A stretch of 64,000 nucleotides of DNA from Diprion similis (GCF_021155765.1 NC_060115.1:13496493-13560492); one strand, 5' to 3'. Positions 1 through 12,585 are shown, counted from the stretch's first letter. Numbers and translations: made by a program. The notes: generated from the letters alone by a model not told the origin.

Positions 1-1200
1 TCAGAACCGACGAGAATCGAGGGTTTCTCAGCCAAATACCAACTTTTTTCTGAATTTTCGGTGCGGGGCAGCTGAGTGTCCGGAGCCCTGTCGAACCCAC
101 CCAAGAATTTCAAGATCGGTTCATAAATAGCCGAGATCCGATGAAAAATGTCGAATTTCTGGCTATCTTGTCTCTAAATCGAGATTCCTTAATTTTTCTG
201 CTAGTCGGACCTGAATGTCAGCGATTCTGACAAACGCGCATTGCAATTCGGGGTTTTATCCGTAACTCGGTCAGAACGGTCAGAACCGACTAGAATCAAG
301 GGTTTCTCAGCCAAATACCAACTTTTTTCTGAATTTTCGGTGCGGGGCAGCTGAGCGTCCGAAGCCCTGTCGAACCCACCCAAGAATTTCAGGATCGGTT
401 TATTAATAGCTGAGATCCGTTGAAAAATGTCGAATTTCTGGCTATCTTGTCTCCAAATCAAGATTCCTTAATTTTTCTGCTGGTCTAACCTAAATGTCTG
501 CGATTCTGACGAACGCGCATTGCAATTTAAGGTCTCATCCGTAACTCGGTCAGAACGGTCAGAACCGACGAGAATCGAGGGTTTCTTAGCCAAATACCAA
601 CTTTTTTTTGAATTTCCGGTGCGGGGCAGCTGAGTGTCCGGAGCCCTGTCAAACCCACCCAAGAATTTCAGGATCGGTTCATAAGCAGCCGGGATTTGTT
701 GAAAAATGTCGAATTTCTGGCTATCTTGTCTCTAAATCAAGATTCCTCAATTTTTCTGCTGGTCTGACCTGAATGTCTGCGATTCTGACAAACGCGCATT
801 GCATTTTGAGGTTTCATCCGTAACTTGGTCAGAACGGTCAGAACCGAAGAGAATCGAGGGTTTCTCAGCCAAATACCAACTTTTTTCCGAATATTCGGTG
901 CGGGGCAGCTGAGTGTCCGGAGCCCTGTCGAACCCACCCAAGAATTTCAGGATCGGTTCATAAATAGCCGGGATACGTTGAAAAATGTCGAATTTCTGGC
1001 TATCTTGTCTCTGAATCAAGATTCCTCAATTTTCCTGCTGGTGTGACCCGAATGTCTGCGATTCTGACAAACGCGCATTGCAATTTGAGGTCTGATCCGT
1101 CACTTGGTCAGAACGGTCAGAACCGACGAGAATCGAGGGTTTCTCAGCCACATACCAACTTTCTCCTGAATTTTCGGTGCGGGGCAGCTGAGTGTCCGGA
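1..1200. repeat. Higher-order satellite block, copy A
   Basis: This block is nearly identical to 4744-5943, an offset of 4743 bp, which is exactly 17 monomers. Copies differ at only a few visible sites (for example G at about 63 versus A in the partner, and CCTTAA versus CCATAA near 467). After about 1200 the two copies diverge like ordinary monomers. A recent duplication by unequal exchange is the simplest explanation. Confidence 0.85.
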
Positions 1201-4200
1201 GCCCTGTCGGACCCACCCAAGAATTTCAGGATCGGATCATAAATAGCCGAGATCCGTTAAAAAATGTCGAATTTCTGGCTATCTTGTCTCTAAATCAAGA
1301 TTCCTCAATTTTTCTGCTGGTCCGACCTGAATGTCTGCGATTCTGACGAACGCGCATTGCAATTTAAGGTCTCATCCGTAACTTGGTCAGAACGGTCAGA
1401 ACCGACGAGAATCGAGGGTTTCTCAGCCAAATACCAACTTTTTTCTGAATTTTTGGTGCGGCGCAGCTGAGTGTCCGGAGCCCTGTCGAACCCACCCAAG
1501 AATTTTAGGATCGGATCATAAATAGCCGAGATCCGTTGGAAAATGTCAAATTTCTGGCTATCTTGTCTCTAAATCAAGATTTCTCAATTTTTCTGCTGGT
1601 CTGACCTGAATGTCTGCGATTCTGACAAACGCGCATTGCAATTTGAGGTCTCATCCGTAACTTGGTCAGAACGGTCAGAACCGACGAGAATCGAGGGTTT
1701 CTCAGCCAAATACCAACTTTTTCCTGAATTTCCAGTGCGGGGCAGCTAAGTGTCCGGAGCCCTGTCGAACCCACACAAAAATTTCAGGATCGGTTCATAA
1801 ATAGCCGAGATCCGTTGAAAAATGTCGAATTTCTGGCTATCTTGTCTCTAAATCAAGATTCCTCAATTTTTCTGCTGGTCCGACCTGAATGTCTGCGATT
1901 CTGACAAACGCGCATTGCAATTTGAGGTCTCATCCGTAACTTGGTCAGAACGGTTAGAACCGACGAGAATCGAGGGTTTCTCAGCCAAATACCAACTTTT
2001 TTCTGAATTTTCAGTGCGGGGCAGCTGAGTGTCCAGAGCCCTGTCGGACCCACCCAAGAATTTCAGGATCGGATCATAAATAGCCGAGATCCGTTGGAAA
2101 ATGTCAAATTTCTGGCTATCTTGTCTCTAAATCAAGATTTCTCAATTTTTCGGCTGGTCTGACCTGAATGTCTGCGATTCTGAAAAACGCGCATTGCAAT
2201 TTGAGGTCTCATCCGTAACTTGGTCAGAACGGTCAGAACCGAAGAGAATCGAGGGTTTCTCAGCCAAATACCAACTTTTTACTGAATTTTCGGTGCGGGG
2301 CAGCTGAGTGTCCAGAGCCCTGTCGAACCCACCCAAAAATTTTAGGATCGGTTCATAAATAGCCGAGATCCGTTGAAAAATGTCATCTTCCTGGCTATCT
2401 TGTCTCTAAATCGAGATTGCTCAATTTTTCCGCTGGTCCGACCTGAATGTCTGCGATTCTGACAAACGCGCATTGCAATTTGAGGTCTCATCCGTAACTT
2501 GGTCAGAACGGTCAGAACCGAAGAGAATCGAGGGTTTCTCAGCCTAATACCAACTTTTTTCTGAATATTCGGTGCGGGGCAGCTGAGTGTCCGGAGCCCT
2601 GTCGGACCCACCCAAGAATTTCAGGATCGGATCATAAATAGCCGAGATCCGTTAAAAAATGTCGAATTTCTGGCTATCTTGTCTCTAAATCAAGATTCCT
2701 CAATTTTTCTGCTGGTCCGACCTGAATGTCTGCGATTCTGACAAACGCGCATTGCAATTTAAGGTCTCATCCGTAACTTGGTCAGAACGGTCAGAACCGA
2801 CGAGAATCGAGGGTTTCTCAGCCAAATACCAACTTTTTTCTGAATTTTCGGTGCGGCGCAGCTGAGTGTCCGGAGCCCTGTCGAACCCACCCAAGAATTT
2901 GAGGATCGGATCATAAATAGCCGAGATCCGTTGGAAAATGTCAAATTTCTGGCTATCTTGTCTCTAAATCAAGATTTCTCAATTTTTCTGCTGGTCTGAC
3001 CTGAATGTCTGCGATTCTGACAAACGCGCATTGCAATTTGAGGTCTCATCCGTAACTTGGTCAGAACGGTCAGAACCGACGAGAATCGAGGGTTTCTCAG
3101 CCAAATACCAACTTTTTCCTGAATTTCCAGTGCGGGGCAGCTAAGTGTCCGGAGCCCTGTCGAACCCACACAAGAATTTCAGGATCGGTTCATAAATAGC
3201 CGAGATCCGTTGAAAAATGTCGAATTTCTGGCTATCTTGTCTCTAAATCAAGATTCCTCAATTTTTCTGCTGGTCCGACCTGAATGTCTGCGATTCTGAC
3301 AAACGCGCATTGCAATTTGAGGTCTCATCCGTAACTTGGTCAGAACGGTCAGAACCGACGAGAATCGAGGGTTTCTCAGCCAAATACCAACTTTTTTCTG
3401 AATTTCCAGTGCGGGGCAGCTAAGTGTCCGGAGCCCTGTCGAACCCACCCAAGAATTTCAGGATCGGTTCATAAATAGCCGAGATCCGTTGAAAAATGTC
3501 GAATTTCTGGCTATCTTGTCTCTAAATCAAGATTCCTCAATTTTTCTGCTGGTCCGACCTGAATGTCTGCGATTCTGACAAACGCGCATTGCAATTTGAG
3601 GTCTCATCCGTAACTTGGTCAGAACGGTTAGAACCGACGAGAATCGAGGGTTTCTCAGCCGAATACCAACTTTTTTCTGAATTTTCAGTGCGGGGCAGCT
3701 GAGTGTCCAGAGCCCTGTCGGACCCACCCAAGAATTTCAGGATCGGATCATAAATAGCCGAGATCCGTTGGAAAATGTCAAATTTCTGGCTATCTTGTCT
3801 CTAAATCAAGATTTCTCAATTTTTCAGCTGGTCTGACCTGAATGTCTGCGATTCTGACAAACGCGCATTGCAATTTGAGGTCTCATCCGTAACTTGGTCA
3901 GAACGGTCAGAACCGAAGAGAATCGAGGGTTTCTCAGCCTAATACCAACTTTTTTCTGAATATTCGGTGCGGGGCAGCTGAGTGTCCGGAGCCCTGTCGG
4001 ACCCACCCAAGAATTTCAGAATCGGATCATAAATAGCCGAGATCCGTTGGAAAATGTCAAATTTCTGGCTATCTTGTCTCTAAATCAAGATTCCTCAATT
4101 TTTCTGCTGGTCCGACCTGAATGTCTGCGATTCTGACAAACGCGCATTGCAATTTGAGGTCTCATCCGTAACTTGGTCAGAACGGTCAGAACCGAAGAGA

Positions 4201-4743
4201 ATCGAGGGTTTCTTAGCCAAATACCAACTTCTTTCTGAATTTTTGGTGCGGGGCAGCTGAGTGTCCGGAGTCCTGTCGAACCCACCCAAGAATTTCAGGA
4301 TCGGTTCATAAATAGCCGAGATCCGTTGAAAAATGTCATCTTTCGGGCTATCTTGTCTCTAAATCGAGATTCCTCAATTCTTCTGCTGGTCTGACCTGAA
4401 TGTCTGCGATTCTGACAAACGCGCATTGCGATTTGAGGTCTCATCCGTAACTTGGTCAGAACGGTCAGAACCGACGAGAATCGAGGGTTTCTCAGCCAAA
4501 TACCAACTTTTTCCTGAATTTCCAGTGCGGGGCAGCTAAGTGTCCGGAGCCCTGTCGAACCCACACAAGAATTTCAGGATCGGTTCATAAATAGCCGAGA
4601 TCCGTTGAAAAATGTCGAATTTCTGGCTATCTTGTCTCTAAATCAAGATTCCTCAATTTTTCTGCTGGTCCGACCTGAATGTCTGCGATTCTGACAAACG
4701 CGCATTGCAATTTGAGGTCTCATCCGTAACTTGGTCAGAACGG

Positions 4744-5943
4744 TCAGAACCGACGAGAATCGAGGGTTTCTCAGCCAAATACCAACTTTTTTCTGAATTT
4801 TCGGTACGGGGCAGCTGAGTGTCCGGAGCCCTGTCGAACCCACCCAAGAATTTCAAGATCGGTTCATAAATAGCCGAGATCCGATGAAAAATGTCGAATT
4901 TCTGGCTATCTTGTCTCTAAATCGAGATTCCTTAATTTTTCTGCTAGTCGGACCTGAATGTCAGCGATTCTGACAAACGCGCATTGCAATTCGGGGTTTT
5001 ATCCGTAACTCGGTCAGAACGGTCAGAACCGACTAGAATCAAGGGTTTCTCAGCCAAATACCAACTTTTTTCTGAATTTTCGGTGCGGGGCAGCTGAGCG
5101 TCCGAAGCCCTGTCGAACCCACCCAAGAATTTCAGGATCGGTTTATTAATAGCTGAGATCCGTTGAAAAATGTCGAATTTCTGGCTATCTTGTCTCCAAA
5201 TCAAGATTCCATAATTTTTCTGCTGGTCTAACCTAAATGTCTGCGATTCTGACGAACGCGCATTGCAATTTAAGGTCTCATCCGTAACTCGGTCAGAACG
5301 GTCAGAACCGACGAGAATCGAGGGTTTCTTAGCCAAATACCAACTTTTTTTTGAATTTCCGGTGCGGGGCAGCTGAGTGTCCGGAGCCCTGTCAAACCCA
5401 CCCAAGAATTTCAGGATCGGTTCATAAGCAGCCGGGATTTGTTGAAAAATGTCGAATTTCTGGCTATCTTGTCTCTAAATCAAGATTCCTCAATTTTTCT
5501 GCTGGTCTGACCTGAATGTCTGCGATTCTGACAAACGCGCATTGCATTTTGAGGTTTCATCCGTAACTTGGTCAGAACGGTCAGAACCGAAGAGAATCGA
5601 GGGTTTCTCAGCCAAATACCAACTTTTTTCCGAATATTCGGTGCGGGGCAGCTGAGTGTCCGGAGCCCTGTCGAACCCACCCAAGAATTTCAGGATCGGT
5701 TCATAAATAGCCGGGATACGTTGAAAAATGTCGAATTTCTGGCTATCTTGTCTCTGAATCAAGATTCCTCAATTTTCCTGCTGGTGTGACCCGAATGTCT
5801 GCGATTCTGACAAACGCGCATTGCAATTTGAGGTCTGATCCGTCACTTGGTCAGAACGGTCAGAACCGACGAGAATCGAGGGTTTCTCAGCCACATACCA
5901 ACTTTCTCCTGAATTTTCGGTGCGGGGCAGCTGAGTGTCCGGA
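4744..5943. repeat. Higher-order satellite block, copy B
   Basis: Partner of 1-1200 at an offset of 17 x 279 bp. A second periodicity of 5 monomers (1395 bp) is visible elsewhere in the array: the monomers near 1574, 2969 and 4364 share the same private variants, such as CCAGTGCGGGGCAGCTAAG. Confidence 0.85.
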
Positions 5944-8097
5944 GTCCTGTCGAACCCGCCCAAAAATTTCAGGATCGGATCGTAAATAGCCGAGATCCGT
6001 TGAAAAATGTCGAATTTCTGGCTATCTTGTCTCTAAATCAAGATTCCTCAATTTTTCCGCCGGTCTGACCTGAATGTCTGCGATTCTGACAAACTCGCAT
6101 TGCAATTTGAGGTCTTATCCGTAACTTGGTCAGAACGGTCAGAACCGAAGAGAATCGAGGGTTCCTCAGCTAAATACCAACTTTTTTCTGAATTTTCGGT
6201 GCGGGGCAGCTGAGTGTCCGGAGCCCTGTCGAACCCACCCAAGAATTTCAGGATCGGTTCAGAAATAGCCGAGATCCGTCAAAAAATGTCGAATTTCTGT
6301 CTATCCTGTCTCTAAATCAAGATTCGTCAATTTTTCTGCTAGTCTGACCTGAATGTTTGCGATTCTGACGAACGCGCATCGCAATTTGAGGTCTTATCCG
6401 TAATTTGGTCAAAACGGTCAGAATCGACGAGAATCGAGGGTTTCTCAGCCAAATACCAACTTTTTACTGAATTTTCGGTGCGGGGCAGCTGAGTGTCCGG
6501 AGCCCTGTCGAACCCACCCAAGAATTTCAAGATTGGTTCATGAATAGCCGAGAGCCGTTGGAAAATGTCGAATTCCTGGCTATCTTGTCTCTAAATTGAG
6601 ATTCCTTAATTTTTCTGCTAGTCGGACCCGAATGTCAGCGATTCTGACAAACGCGCATTGCAATTTGAGGTTTCACCCGTAACTCGGTCAGAACGGTCAG
6701 AACCGACGAGAATCGAGGGTTTCTCAGCCAAATACCAACTTTTTTTCGAATTTTCGGTGCGGGGCAGCTGAGTGTCTGGAGCTCTGTCGAACCCACCCAA
6801 GAATTTCAGGATCGGTTCATAAAAAGCCGAGATCCGTTGAAAAATGTCGAATTTCTGGCTATCTTGTCTCTGAATCAAGATTCCTAAATTTCTCTGCTGG
6901 TCTGACCCGAATGTCTGCGATTCTGACAAACGCGCATTGCAATTTGAGGTCTCATCCGTAACTTGGTCAGAACGGTCCGAAACGACGAGAATCGAGGGTT
7001 TTTTAGCCAAATACTAACTTTTTTCTGAATTTTCGGTGCGGGGCAGCTGAGTGTCTGAAACTCTGTCGTACCCACTCAAGATTTTCAGGATCGGTTCATA
7101 AATAGCCGAATTCCGATGAAAAATGTAGGATTCCTGGCCATCTCGTCTTTAAATCGAGATATCTCCAATTTTTCTGCTGGTCTGACCTGAATGTCCGCGA
7201 TTCTGACAGATGCGCATGACAATTCGACGTCTAATCCGTAACTTGGTCAGAACGGTCAGAACCGACGAAAATTTAGGGTTTCTCGGCCAAATACCAACTT
7301 TTTTCTGAATTCTTGGTGCCGGGCAGCTGAGTGTCAGGAATTCTGTCGAACCCACCTAAGAATTTCAGGATCGGTTCATAAATAGCCGAAATCCGTTGAA
7401 AAATGTTCAATTTCTGGCTATCTCGTCTCCAAATCAAGATGTCTTCAATTTTTTTGCTGGTCTGACCTGAATGTCCGCGATTCTGACAAACGCGCGTTAC
7501 AATTCGAGGTCTTATCCGTAACTCTGTCAGAACGGTCAGAACCGACGAGAATCTAGGGTTTCTCGGCCAAATACCAACTTTTTTCTGAATTTTTGGTGCG
7601 AAGCAGCTCAGTGTCTGTAACTCGGTCGAACCCACCGAAGATTTCCAGGATCGGTTTATCAATAGCCGAAATCCTTCGAAAAATGTACAATTCCTGCCTA
7701 TCTCGTCTCCAAATCGAGATGTCTTCAATTTTTTTTGGTCTGACCTGAATTTTTACGATTCTGACAAACGCGCTTGACAATTCGAGTTCTCATCCGTAAC
7801 TTTGTCAGAACGGTCAGAACCGACGAGAATCCAGGGTTCCTCGGCCAAATACCAACTTTTTTCTGAATTTTTGGTGCGGGGCGGCTTAGTGTCTGTAACT
7901 CTGTAAAACCCACCCAAGATTTCCAAGATCGGTTCATAAATAGCCGAAATCCGTTGAAAAATGTACAATTGCCAGGAAGTTAAATCCCACTGCGTCTCAA
8001 TTGAGCAGCTGGCCAGGGTTCTACTTACCATTGCACTTACTGATGGTAATCACACCACTGATGGTAACACTTACGGGGGGGGGTTGAGAACCGCGGT

Positions 8098-8262
8098 TTG
8101 AAAACCACGGTCACACACACTCACACACGCACACCTCACACGGACACACACGCGGTGAGCCAGAACCGGCATATCCACGTTCAGTCAGCTCAGGCCGGTC
8201 ACACGGGCGCACGCACACCTCACACGGTCACACGCGCACGCGGTAAGCCAGAACCGACATAC
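8098..8262. repeat. CA-rich simple sequence with an imperfect duplication
   Basis: CACACA-type sequence follows the satellite. A block beginning GCACACCTCACACGG and ending GCCAGAACCG occurs twice, at about 8130 and 8213. A G-run of ten precedes it near 8074. No coding signal. Confidence 0.8.
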
Positions 8263-8285
8263 TACTGCTACTTACGCAGTAACAG

Positions 8286-8752
8286 CTATACATAAATCAG
8301 ACCGATGTCCGCTCGTACTACCGAATTCAGGTGACAGTCAACAACTAAGCTAATAATCGTCAATTGAAGAAGAGAAAAAAAATTGTGACAGTGCGGTGAT
8401 ATCGTCTCAATGTTATTGACAGGGCTTTTGAAATCCGTGAGATATAAAAATTCCCTGACATTTTTCTGATTTTTGCCTGATATACAAAATTCTCCGACAT
8501 TTCCTGGTTTTCCAGACGGGTGGCCACCCTGCGGCAGCCATAAAGTGCATAAACATAATACAAAATTGTCCACATACATCAGAAGAGGGGCTTTGAAGCT
8601 GTCGGTCGTTTCAGGCGCATCGTCTGCAATTTCTTCGTAAAGTGAGGTTATGGTGAGGGATGAATATCGGTAATCCGAAGCTGTCAAAGTATGTTTCGTG
8701 TCCCGACGAACTGACAAAAAATGCCACCCTGTGGCTACCGGGTCGCGTGTGG
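8286..8752. other. Non-coding stretch beside the Polinton genes
   Basis: No convincing gene. Around 8440-8540 the stretch holds repeated TCC(C)TGACATTT-like phrases and ends CAGACGGGTGGCCACCCTG. This could be the left terminal region of the Polinton, but I could not match it to an inverted copy on the right side, so no terminal inverted repeat is claimed. Confidence 0.5.
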
Positions 8753-9682
8753 TCATCGGTGTTCGATACAAAGGCTGTCGGGCGTGTCCAAATGAGTGGT
8801 ATCTGATCCGTTGCAACAACCCTGGCCCTCCCGTTCGGAATCGTCGGTATCACGCTCCATATCTGTAGACTGTCCATTTTGCGCTTCGTCGTCTTTTTCT
8901 TCTTCTTCTTTTTCCTCGTCCTCGTTATCGGAAATAATCATACCACGCGCGGAAGATTGTGAGGGGATATTCGAGTCGCTCGTAGTAGTACGCAGATCGT
9001 AGGGAACGGCAATTTCGCTATCCGACGTAGGTCTGGGCGAATCAGGAGAGATTTTCGACGAAGCGTCTGGTTCTGGTATGACAGCTTCTAGCGATGAATT
9101 TCTCTGTGGTGGTTGAGGGGCCTGATGACTGGACGAACTCTTCTCTCCGGTGATGCTGTGCTTACTGGCTGACGATGCTTCTGTATGATCGTATTCGGTT
9201 AGAATGTCGTTGCGGATGATCCATTTTTTGAGTTTGAGTGCGTTCTTTATCGCGCAGGCGAAAAATTCCTCCTTCTTCACACCATGGAAGAAGCACCATT
9301 CCGAAGATCGTTCCAGCTTGCCGAATGCCGGGCTTTCGAGGTCCTCCAAGTTCAATACTTGTCGCGCAGTAACATTTTCAATATATTTTAAATTCTCGCG
9401 TCCGCGGGCAACAATACGATGAGCGTTACGTGCGATTTCTCGTAGATTAACGGCTAATTGAAGCAGAGTGATGTCACCTTCGAACCACTCGATGCCGTGG
9501 TGGTAACACGTAACGTAATTATTTACGGCACGTTCTTTAAGTGGCAGATCCGCGAAGGGATATGGTGGTTCTACTAACCAATGTGCCGAGTAGCGGTAAT
9601 CTAGGGTGACGACTGCCACTTCTTTCGGTATAAATTTGCCGTAGACACGTCGAAACCCTTGGATATCCATCACGTAATTCAT
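8753..9682 (-). CDS. Polinton-associated conserved protein, RNase H-like candidate
   Basis: 309 residues. The first third carries the signature of a conserved family common in arthropod Polintons and related elements: MDIQGF near residue 5, then KEVAVV, PPYPFADLP and YHHGIEW. I recall these proteins as having a ribonuclease H/exonuclease-like fold, but the catalytic role is not shown by this sequence alone. The C-terminal half is low-complexity, Ser-rich, with a strongly acidic run (Asp/Glu/Lys) around residues 255-270, probably disordered. The frame is open from start to stop. It is the last gene of the minus-strand series, 255 bp downstream of the major capsid gene. Role in the element unknown. 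Confidence 0.65.
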   Translation of the reverse strand: MNYVMDIQGFRRVYGKFIPKEVAVVTLDYRYSAHWLVEPPYPFADLPLKERAVNNYVTCYHHGIEWFEGDITLLQLAVNLREIARNAHRIVARGRENLKYIENVTARQVLNLEDLESPAFGKLERSSEWCFFHGVKKEEFFACAIKNALKLKKWIIRNDILTEYDHTEASSASKHSITGEKSSSSHQAPQPPQRNSSLEAVIPEPDASSKISPDSPRPTSDSEIAVPYDLRTTTSDSNIPSQSSARGMIISDNEDEEKEEEEKDDEAQNGQSTDMERDTDDSEREGQGCCNGSDTTHLDTPDSLCIEHR

Positions 9683-9937
9683 ACTTGAGCTTCAACGAAC
9701 GTACTCGAGTAAACAAAGATTGCAAGAGCGATGCTGTCGCGGTGTAGTTTGAATGCTGACTGACTCGGCATTGCAGATGCGTGAGGCGTTTTATATGCAG
9801 CCGTGTTTATCCGATGTCTCCAACTGGCCTGATGCTCCCCTTGAAGACGTTGGAGTGGAGGAGTGAGCGCGTCCCCTCTAGCGGAAGTCACCACCTGCTG
9901 TGTCGCGGCAGCGCTCGAGATGGGAGAGGAGTAACTC

Positions 9938-11242
9938 TTACCCCGAAAAATCTGTAATGACCTGACGTGCAGCATCCACTTCAATCAGATTATCGAATTC
10001 AGCGTACACCAGGCAATTTACAGTTTCTTTGAGGGCTTTGTTAAAGCGCACTTCGACCCTGAGAGTTTCGTGTTTGATGAGCGACCAGTAAGACGGACAG
10101 TTGGCGTAGAGATCGGGAGTTAGATCAAATGCCATTAGGCAATTACTTTTGGCGAACTGTTGCCGATTGATACCATTTCCGTCGTTCAGAAAATGAATCC
10201 CTGTACCGGAGAAGAGGGTGTGATAGGCGTCCACGTAGAGATCGTCTTTGCCAAAGTTCATCTGTAACGGTTTCGATGGAACTTGCACTCCGTCGACGTA
10301 CAGCGAGAGGAAATTTAGAAAGTAGTTTTAAAAATTGAATGGATTGCGTTGTCTGTCTCCGTTGAAGGCTTTATTGCTGACAAATCCGATTATTACTCGT
10401 TTCGGTAGTTGACCGAGTATCACATTGTGCAGCGTTTCTGCTCGTACTCCTGCGCGTATGGTAAAGGATTTCACCTCGACTCTGTTCACGGGGTATTTTG
10501 CTGTACCTTTGGCTAGTGTCCGTGCATGCGCCAACAAGATTCCGGGGCTTATCTTCATCCGACGAACGAGCAGCGAAGTTTCCAGGATGTGTAGCTTGTG
10601 GCGATTTTCGGCTTCCATGATGCAAAAGTTATCTCTCGATCTCACGAGACGAAGATGCAGTTACACGCCGTTGAGTAAAAATTTGTCTTGATTGAATACG
10701 TCGCAGTGTAGATGACCAATGAGATCAACGGTACGGGCATTGCTCATGACCCGTTTGCGTTCGATGAATCCTCGATCCGCACCGGCAGCGTCAGCGTCGG
10801 ATACATCTGATACTCCTTTCTCGCTGTCGTACCATAGTGCCGATGAAAGATGAGATTTCTTGGCGTGAGGTGCGTCATTCAGTAGGGTCTCTATGTACGC
10901 TCGATAGGCGTAAGAGTTGTTGGCTGGGGAGACTAGTTTTTGATTGAAGAATATATCGACTTGATTGGACATTGAGTGAAGCAGATTACTTACCGGAGTG
11001 GCGTGCGGAGTGGGCGCGTTGCTTTCGCTTGCTGGGGTGACCGGAGCCGATGGCTGTAACTTCACTCGTACGCTAAACATAGTGTGTGCCAAGTCGATGT
11101 ACTCATCGCCGTTTCCAGGTACAACAAATTCAATCGAGGAATCATCGGTTAGAGATGATACGGGTTTGTAGTGTACCCATTGACCAGCCTCAATAGACGT
11201 ATGCGTTGGTGGTAGAGAAAATAATTCCAGTTCCGACTTCAT
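9938..11242 (-). pseudogene. Polinton major capsid protein (double jelly-roll), two in-frame stops
   Basis: A single frame of 434 codons runs from ATG at 11240-11242 to TAA at 9938-9940, interrupted by in-frame TAA codons at 10661-10663 and 10328-10330. No frameshift is needed. The start region (MKSELELFSLPPT, QWVHYKPV, then DLAHTMF and FFNQKLVS) and the end (LIEVDAARQVI) match the Polinton/adintovirus major capsid family, known in databases through C. elegans F54H12.2-like proteins, which builds the virion shell from double jelly-roll subunits. The length is about normal for the family. Neighbours on either side (core-like protein, minor capsid) are the expected morphogenesis genes. Both stops disrupt conserved segments, so the copy is judged dead. 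Confidence 0.88.
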
Positions 11243-11312
11243 ACACTCACCCGAATGCGCGTGCAGGAAGACCGTTGCTGATGTTTACGTTGTAGGCGTG
11301 CGGCGCGTGGAT

Positions 11313-11857
11313 TTACCGGGGTCCAAATATGTCTGTAAGGGCCCGTTTTTTACAACACTTTTTCCGTTTTGTTTTCTTGGTGGTTCCGGCCCGCTTGGGT
11401 GTCTTTGCCGTTGTTTTCTTCTTCGACCTTCTCCGACCAATTTTTCCCGTTGTACCAGCTGTTCGTCGCGCGTCGACAAGTCTGTTTACGCGGGCGATGT
11501 TTGACTGACGCGCTAATCCTACGAGCCTCGCCTTTTATAGCCGGACCCCTTCATGAGTTTATCAATCTTTTCTTCAGCAGCTCTCTTCAAATTATGTCCC
11601 GATTCTGCAATTCGCCTCTTGACTGCCTGTTTGAACGGCGTGTCGTTGTTTATATCTGACATAACGTTCATCCCTGCACGCAGTGCCTTTTTTCCGACCG
11701 CTCTGGCACCACTGGTCAGCAACGGAAATATTCGACGAAACAGGCCTCCCAAGAAGCTCCCGATTCCGTGTCGTCGCTGATGTGGCGCACCTCGGCAAAC
11801 CGTCTCTATGCCTCCACCGCCAAGTTGAGCTTCGTAATGATGCGCGTAATGAGTCAT
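11313..11857 (-). pseudogene. Polinton pX-like basic core protein, frameshifted
   Basis: The first 112 residues start at 11857 (MTHYAHHYEAQ) and contain the phrase GIGSFLGGLFRRIFP followed by a Lys/Arg-rich segment, as in the adenovirus pX-like (core, membrane-active) proteins of Polintons and adintoviruses. That frame ends in TAG at 11519-11521. A second minus-strand frame, shifted by one base, is open from about 11519 to TAA at 11313-11315. It is extremely Lys/Arg/Thr-rich and ends TDIFGPR, which is the usual tail of this family. The gene therefore appears to have a one-base indel around 11520-11560. The competing 64-residue frame at 11285-11479 is a shadow. The protein is expected to bind packaged DNA. 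Confidence 0.75.
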
Positions 11858-11936
11858 GTTGTACCTGGTGTTCTTTTTCTTTTTATTTTTGCCGCGTAAC
11901 TCCTTACCCCCGTTTCAACGTGATTCCATCCAATTA

Positions 11937-12503
11937 CTAAACGCGTCCGAAGTGCAGCGTAACCGTCAAAGTCCCGCGCGCGAATGGCACTGGTCTGCCG
12001 AATTGATCTCTTATATCGATTTCGATGGTATGAAAGTTGGTCAGCATCAGTGGCACGTAGTACAGCGGTGATAAGGTTTTCATCTCTGATTCGCCTCGTG
12101 AGGTGCTGTCTTTACTACATGTTTGAATGACTCGTAACAGCGGTGCGTAAACGTCTCCAGCGATGCGTGGTTCCACTAGGTTGCAATAAATAATCGTCTG
12201 GCAGCCAGGGATCCTTGATGATTTGTTGGTTTCGGATGCCTTGCACTCCGATGTTATAACTGCACCATCTTCAGCTGAACCGCAATACGTTACGCAGGGA
12301 GCCGTTTCATCTTTTGGTGGCATGTACCCTGGTGGATGTTCAAACGTAAGCGGATAGTGGATCTCGGCTAGCCCGACTTCCCATTCACCCGTTAATTGGA
12401 TCTGACGCGGTAACTGCGCAATGTAACAGCACGTCCGATTCTCCAGAAAAAACTGCATTGAGCTGTTGCTCGGTAAAGTTAGGTAAAACTGATCCTGAGC
12501 CAT
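11937..12503 (-). CDS. Polinton minor capsid (penton-like) protein
   Basis: The frame is open from the upstream position 12542, but the natural start is the internal ATG at 12501-12503, giving MAQDQFYLTLPSNSS, the conserved N-terminus of Polinton penton-like single jelly-roll proteins. GEWEVGLAEIHYPL (about residue 47) and the C-terminal IDIRDQFGRPVPF...LHFG are also diagnostic. The middle, between FEHPPGY and YCNLVEPRIAGDVYAPLLR, looks shorter than in relatives, so an internal deletion that kept frame is possible. It lies between the integrase and the pX-like gene, as expected for a capsid vertex protein. No stop interrupts it. Confidence 0.85.
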   Translation of the reverse strand: MAQDQFYLTLPSNSSMQFFLENRTCCYIAQLPRQIQLTGEWEVGLAEIHYPLTFEHPPGYMPPKDETAPCVTYCGSAEDGAVITSECKASETNKSSRIPGCQTIIYCNLVEPRIAGDVYAPLLRVIQTCSKDSTSRGESEMKTLSPLYYVPLMLTNFHTIEIDIRDQFGRPVPFARGTLTVTLHFGRV

Positions 12504-12585
12504 TTTAGTTTCCTTTGCTGCACGAGATCGACGATGAACCAACAGAGACTGAGGGTCATGCCGCGGTAGTGCGCAATTTTATGAA

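Larger units (their letters stand above)
1..7968. repeat. Satellite array, 279-bp monomer
   Basis: About 28 head-to-tail copies of a 279-bp unit fill this stretch. Each unit carries recognisable blocks such as GGTCAGAACGGTCAGAACCG, GGTGCGGGGCAGCTGAGTG and CTGGCTATCTTGTCTC. Because 279 is divisible by 3, the same 60-90-residue open frames recur in every unit on both strands; they are a by-product of the repeat. The left edge lies outside the window. The right edge is at about 7968, where the sequence changes to unrelated DNA. Such arrays are typical of centromeric or pericentromeric heterochromatin; that location is inference. Confidence 0.97.

Noticed and set aside
1..7968. CRISPR-like or other spacer array
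   Set aside because: The units abut without variable spacers and are far too long; this is satellite DNA.
201..8031. About 30 open frames of 60-150 codons in the satellite
   Set aside because: The unit is 279 bp (93 codons), so any chance frame recurs each period; frames occur on both strands and change with each point mutation.
11285..11479. 64-codon basic protein as separate gene
   Set aside because: A neighbouring frame over the same DNA carries the conserved pX-like tail ending at 11313; this frame is a shadow.
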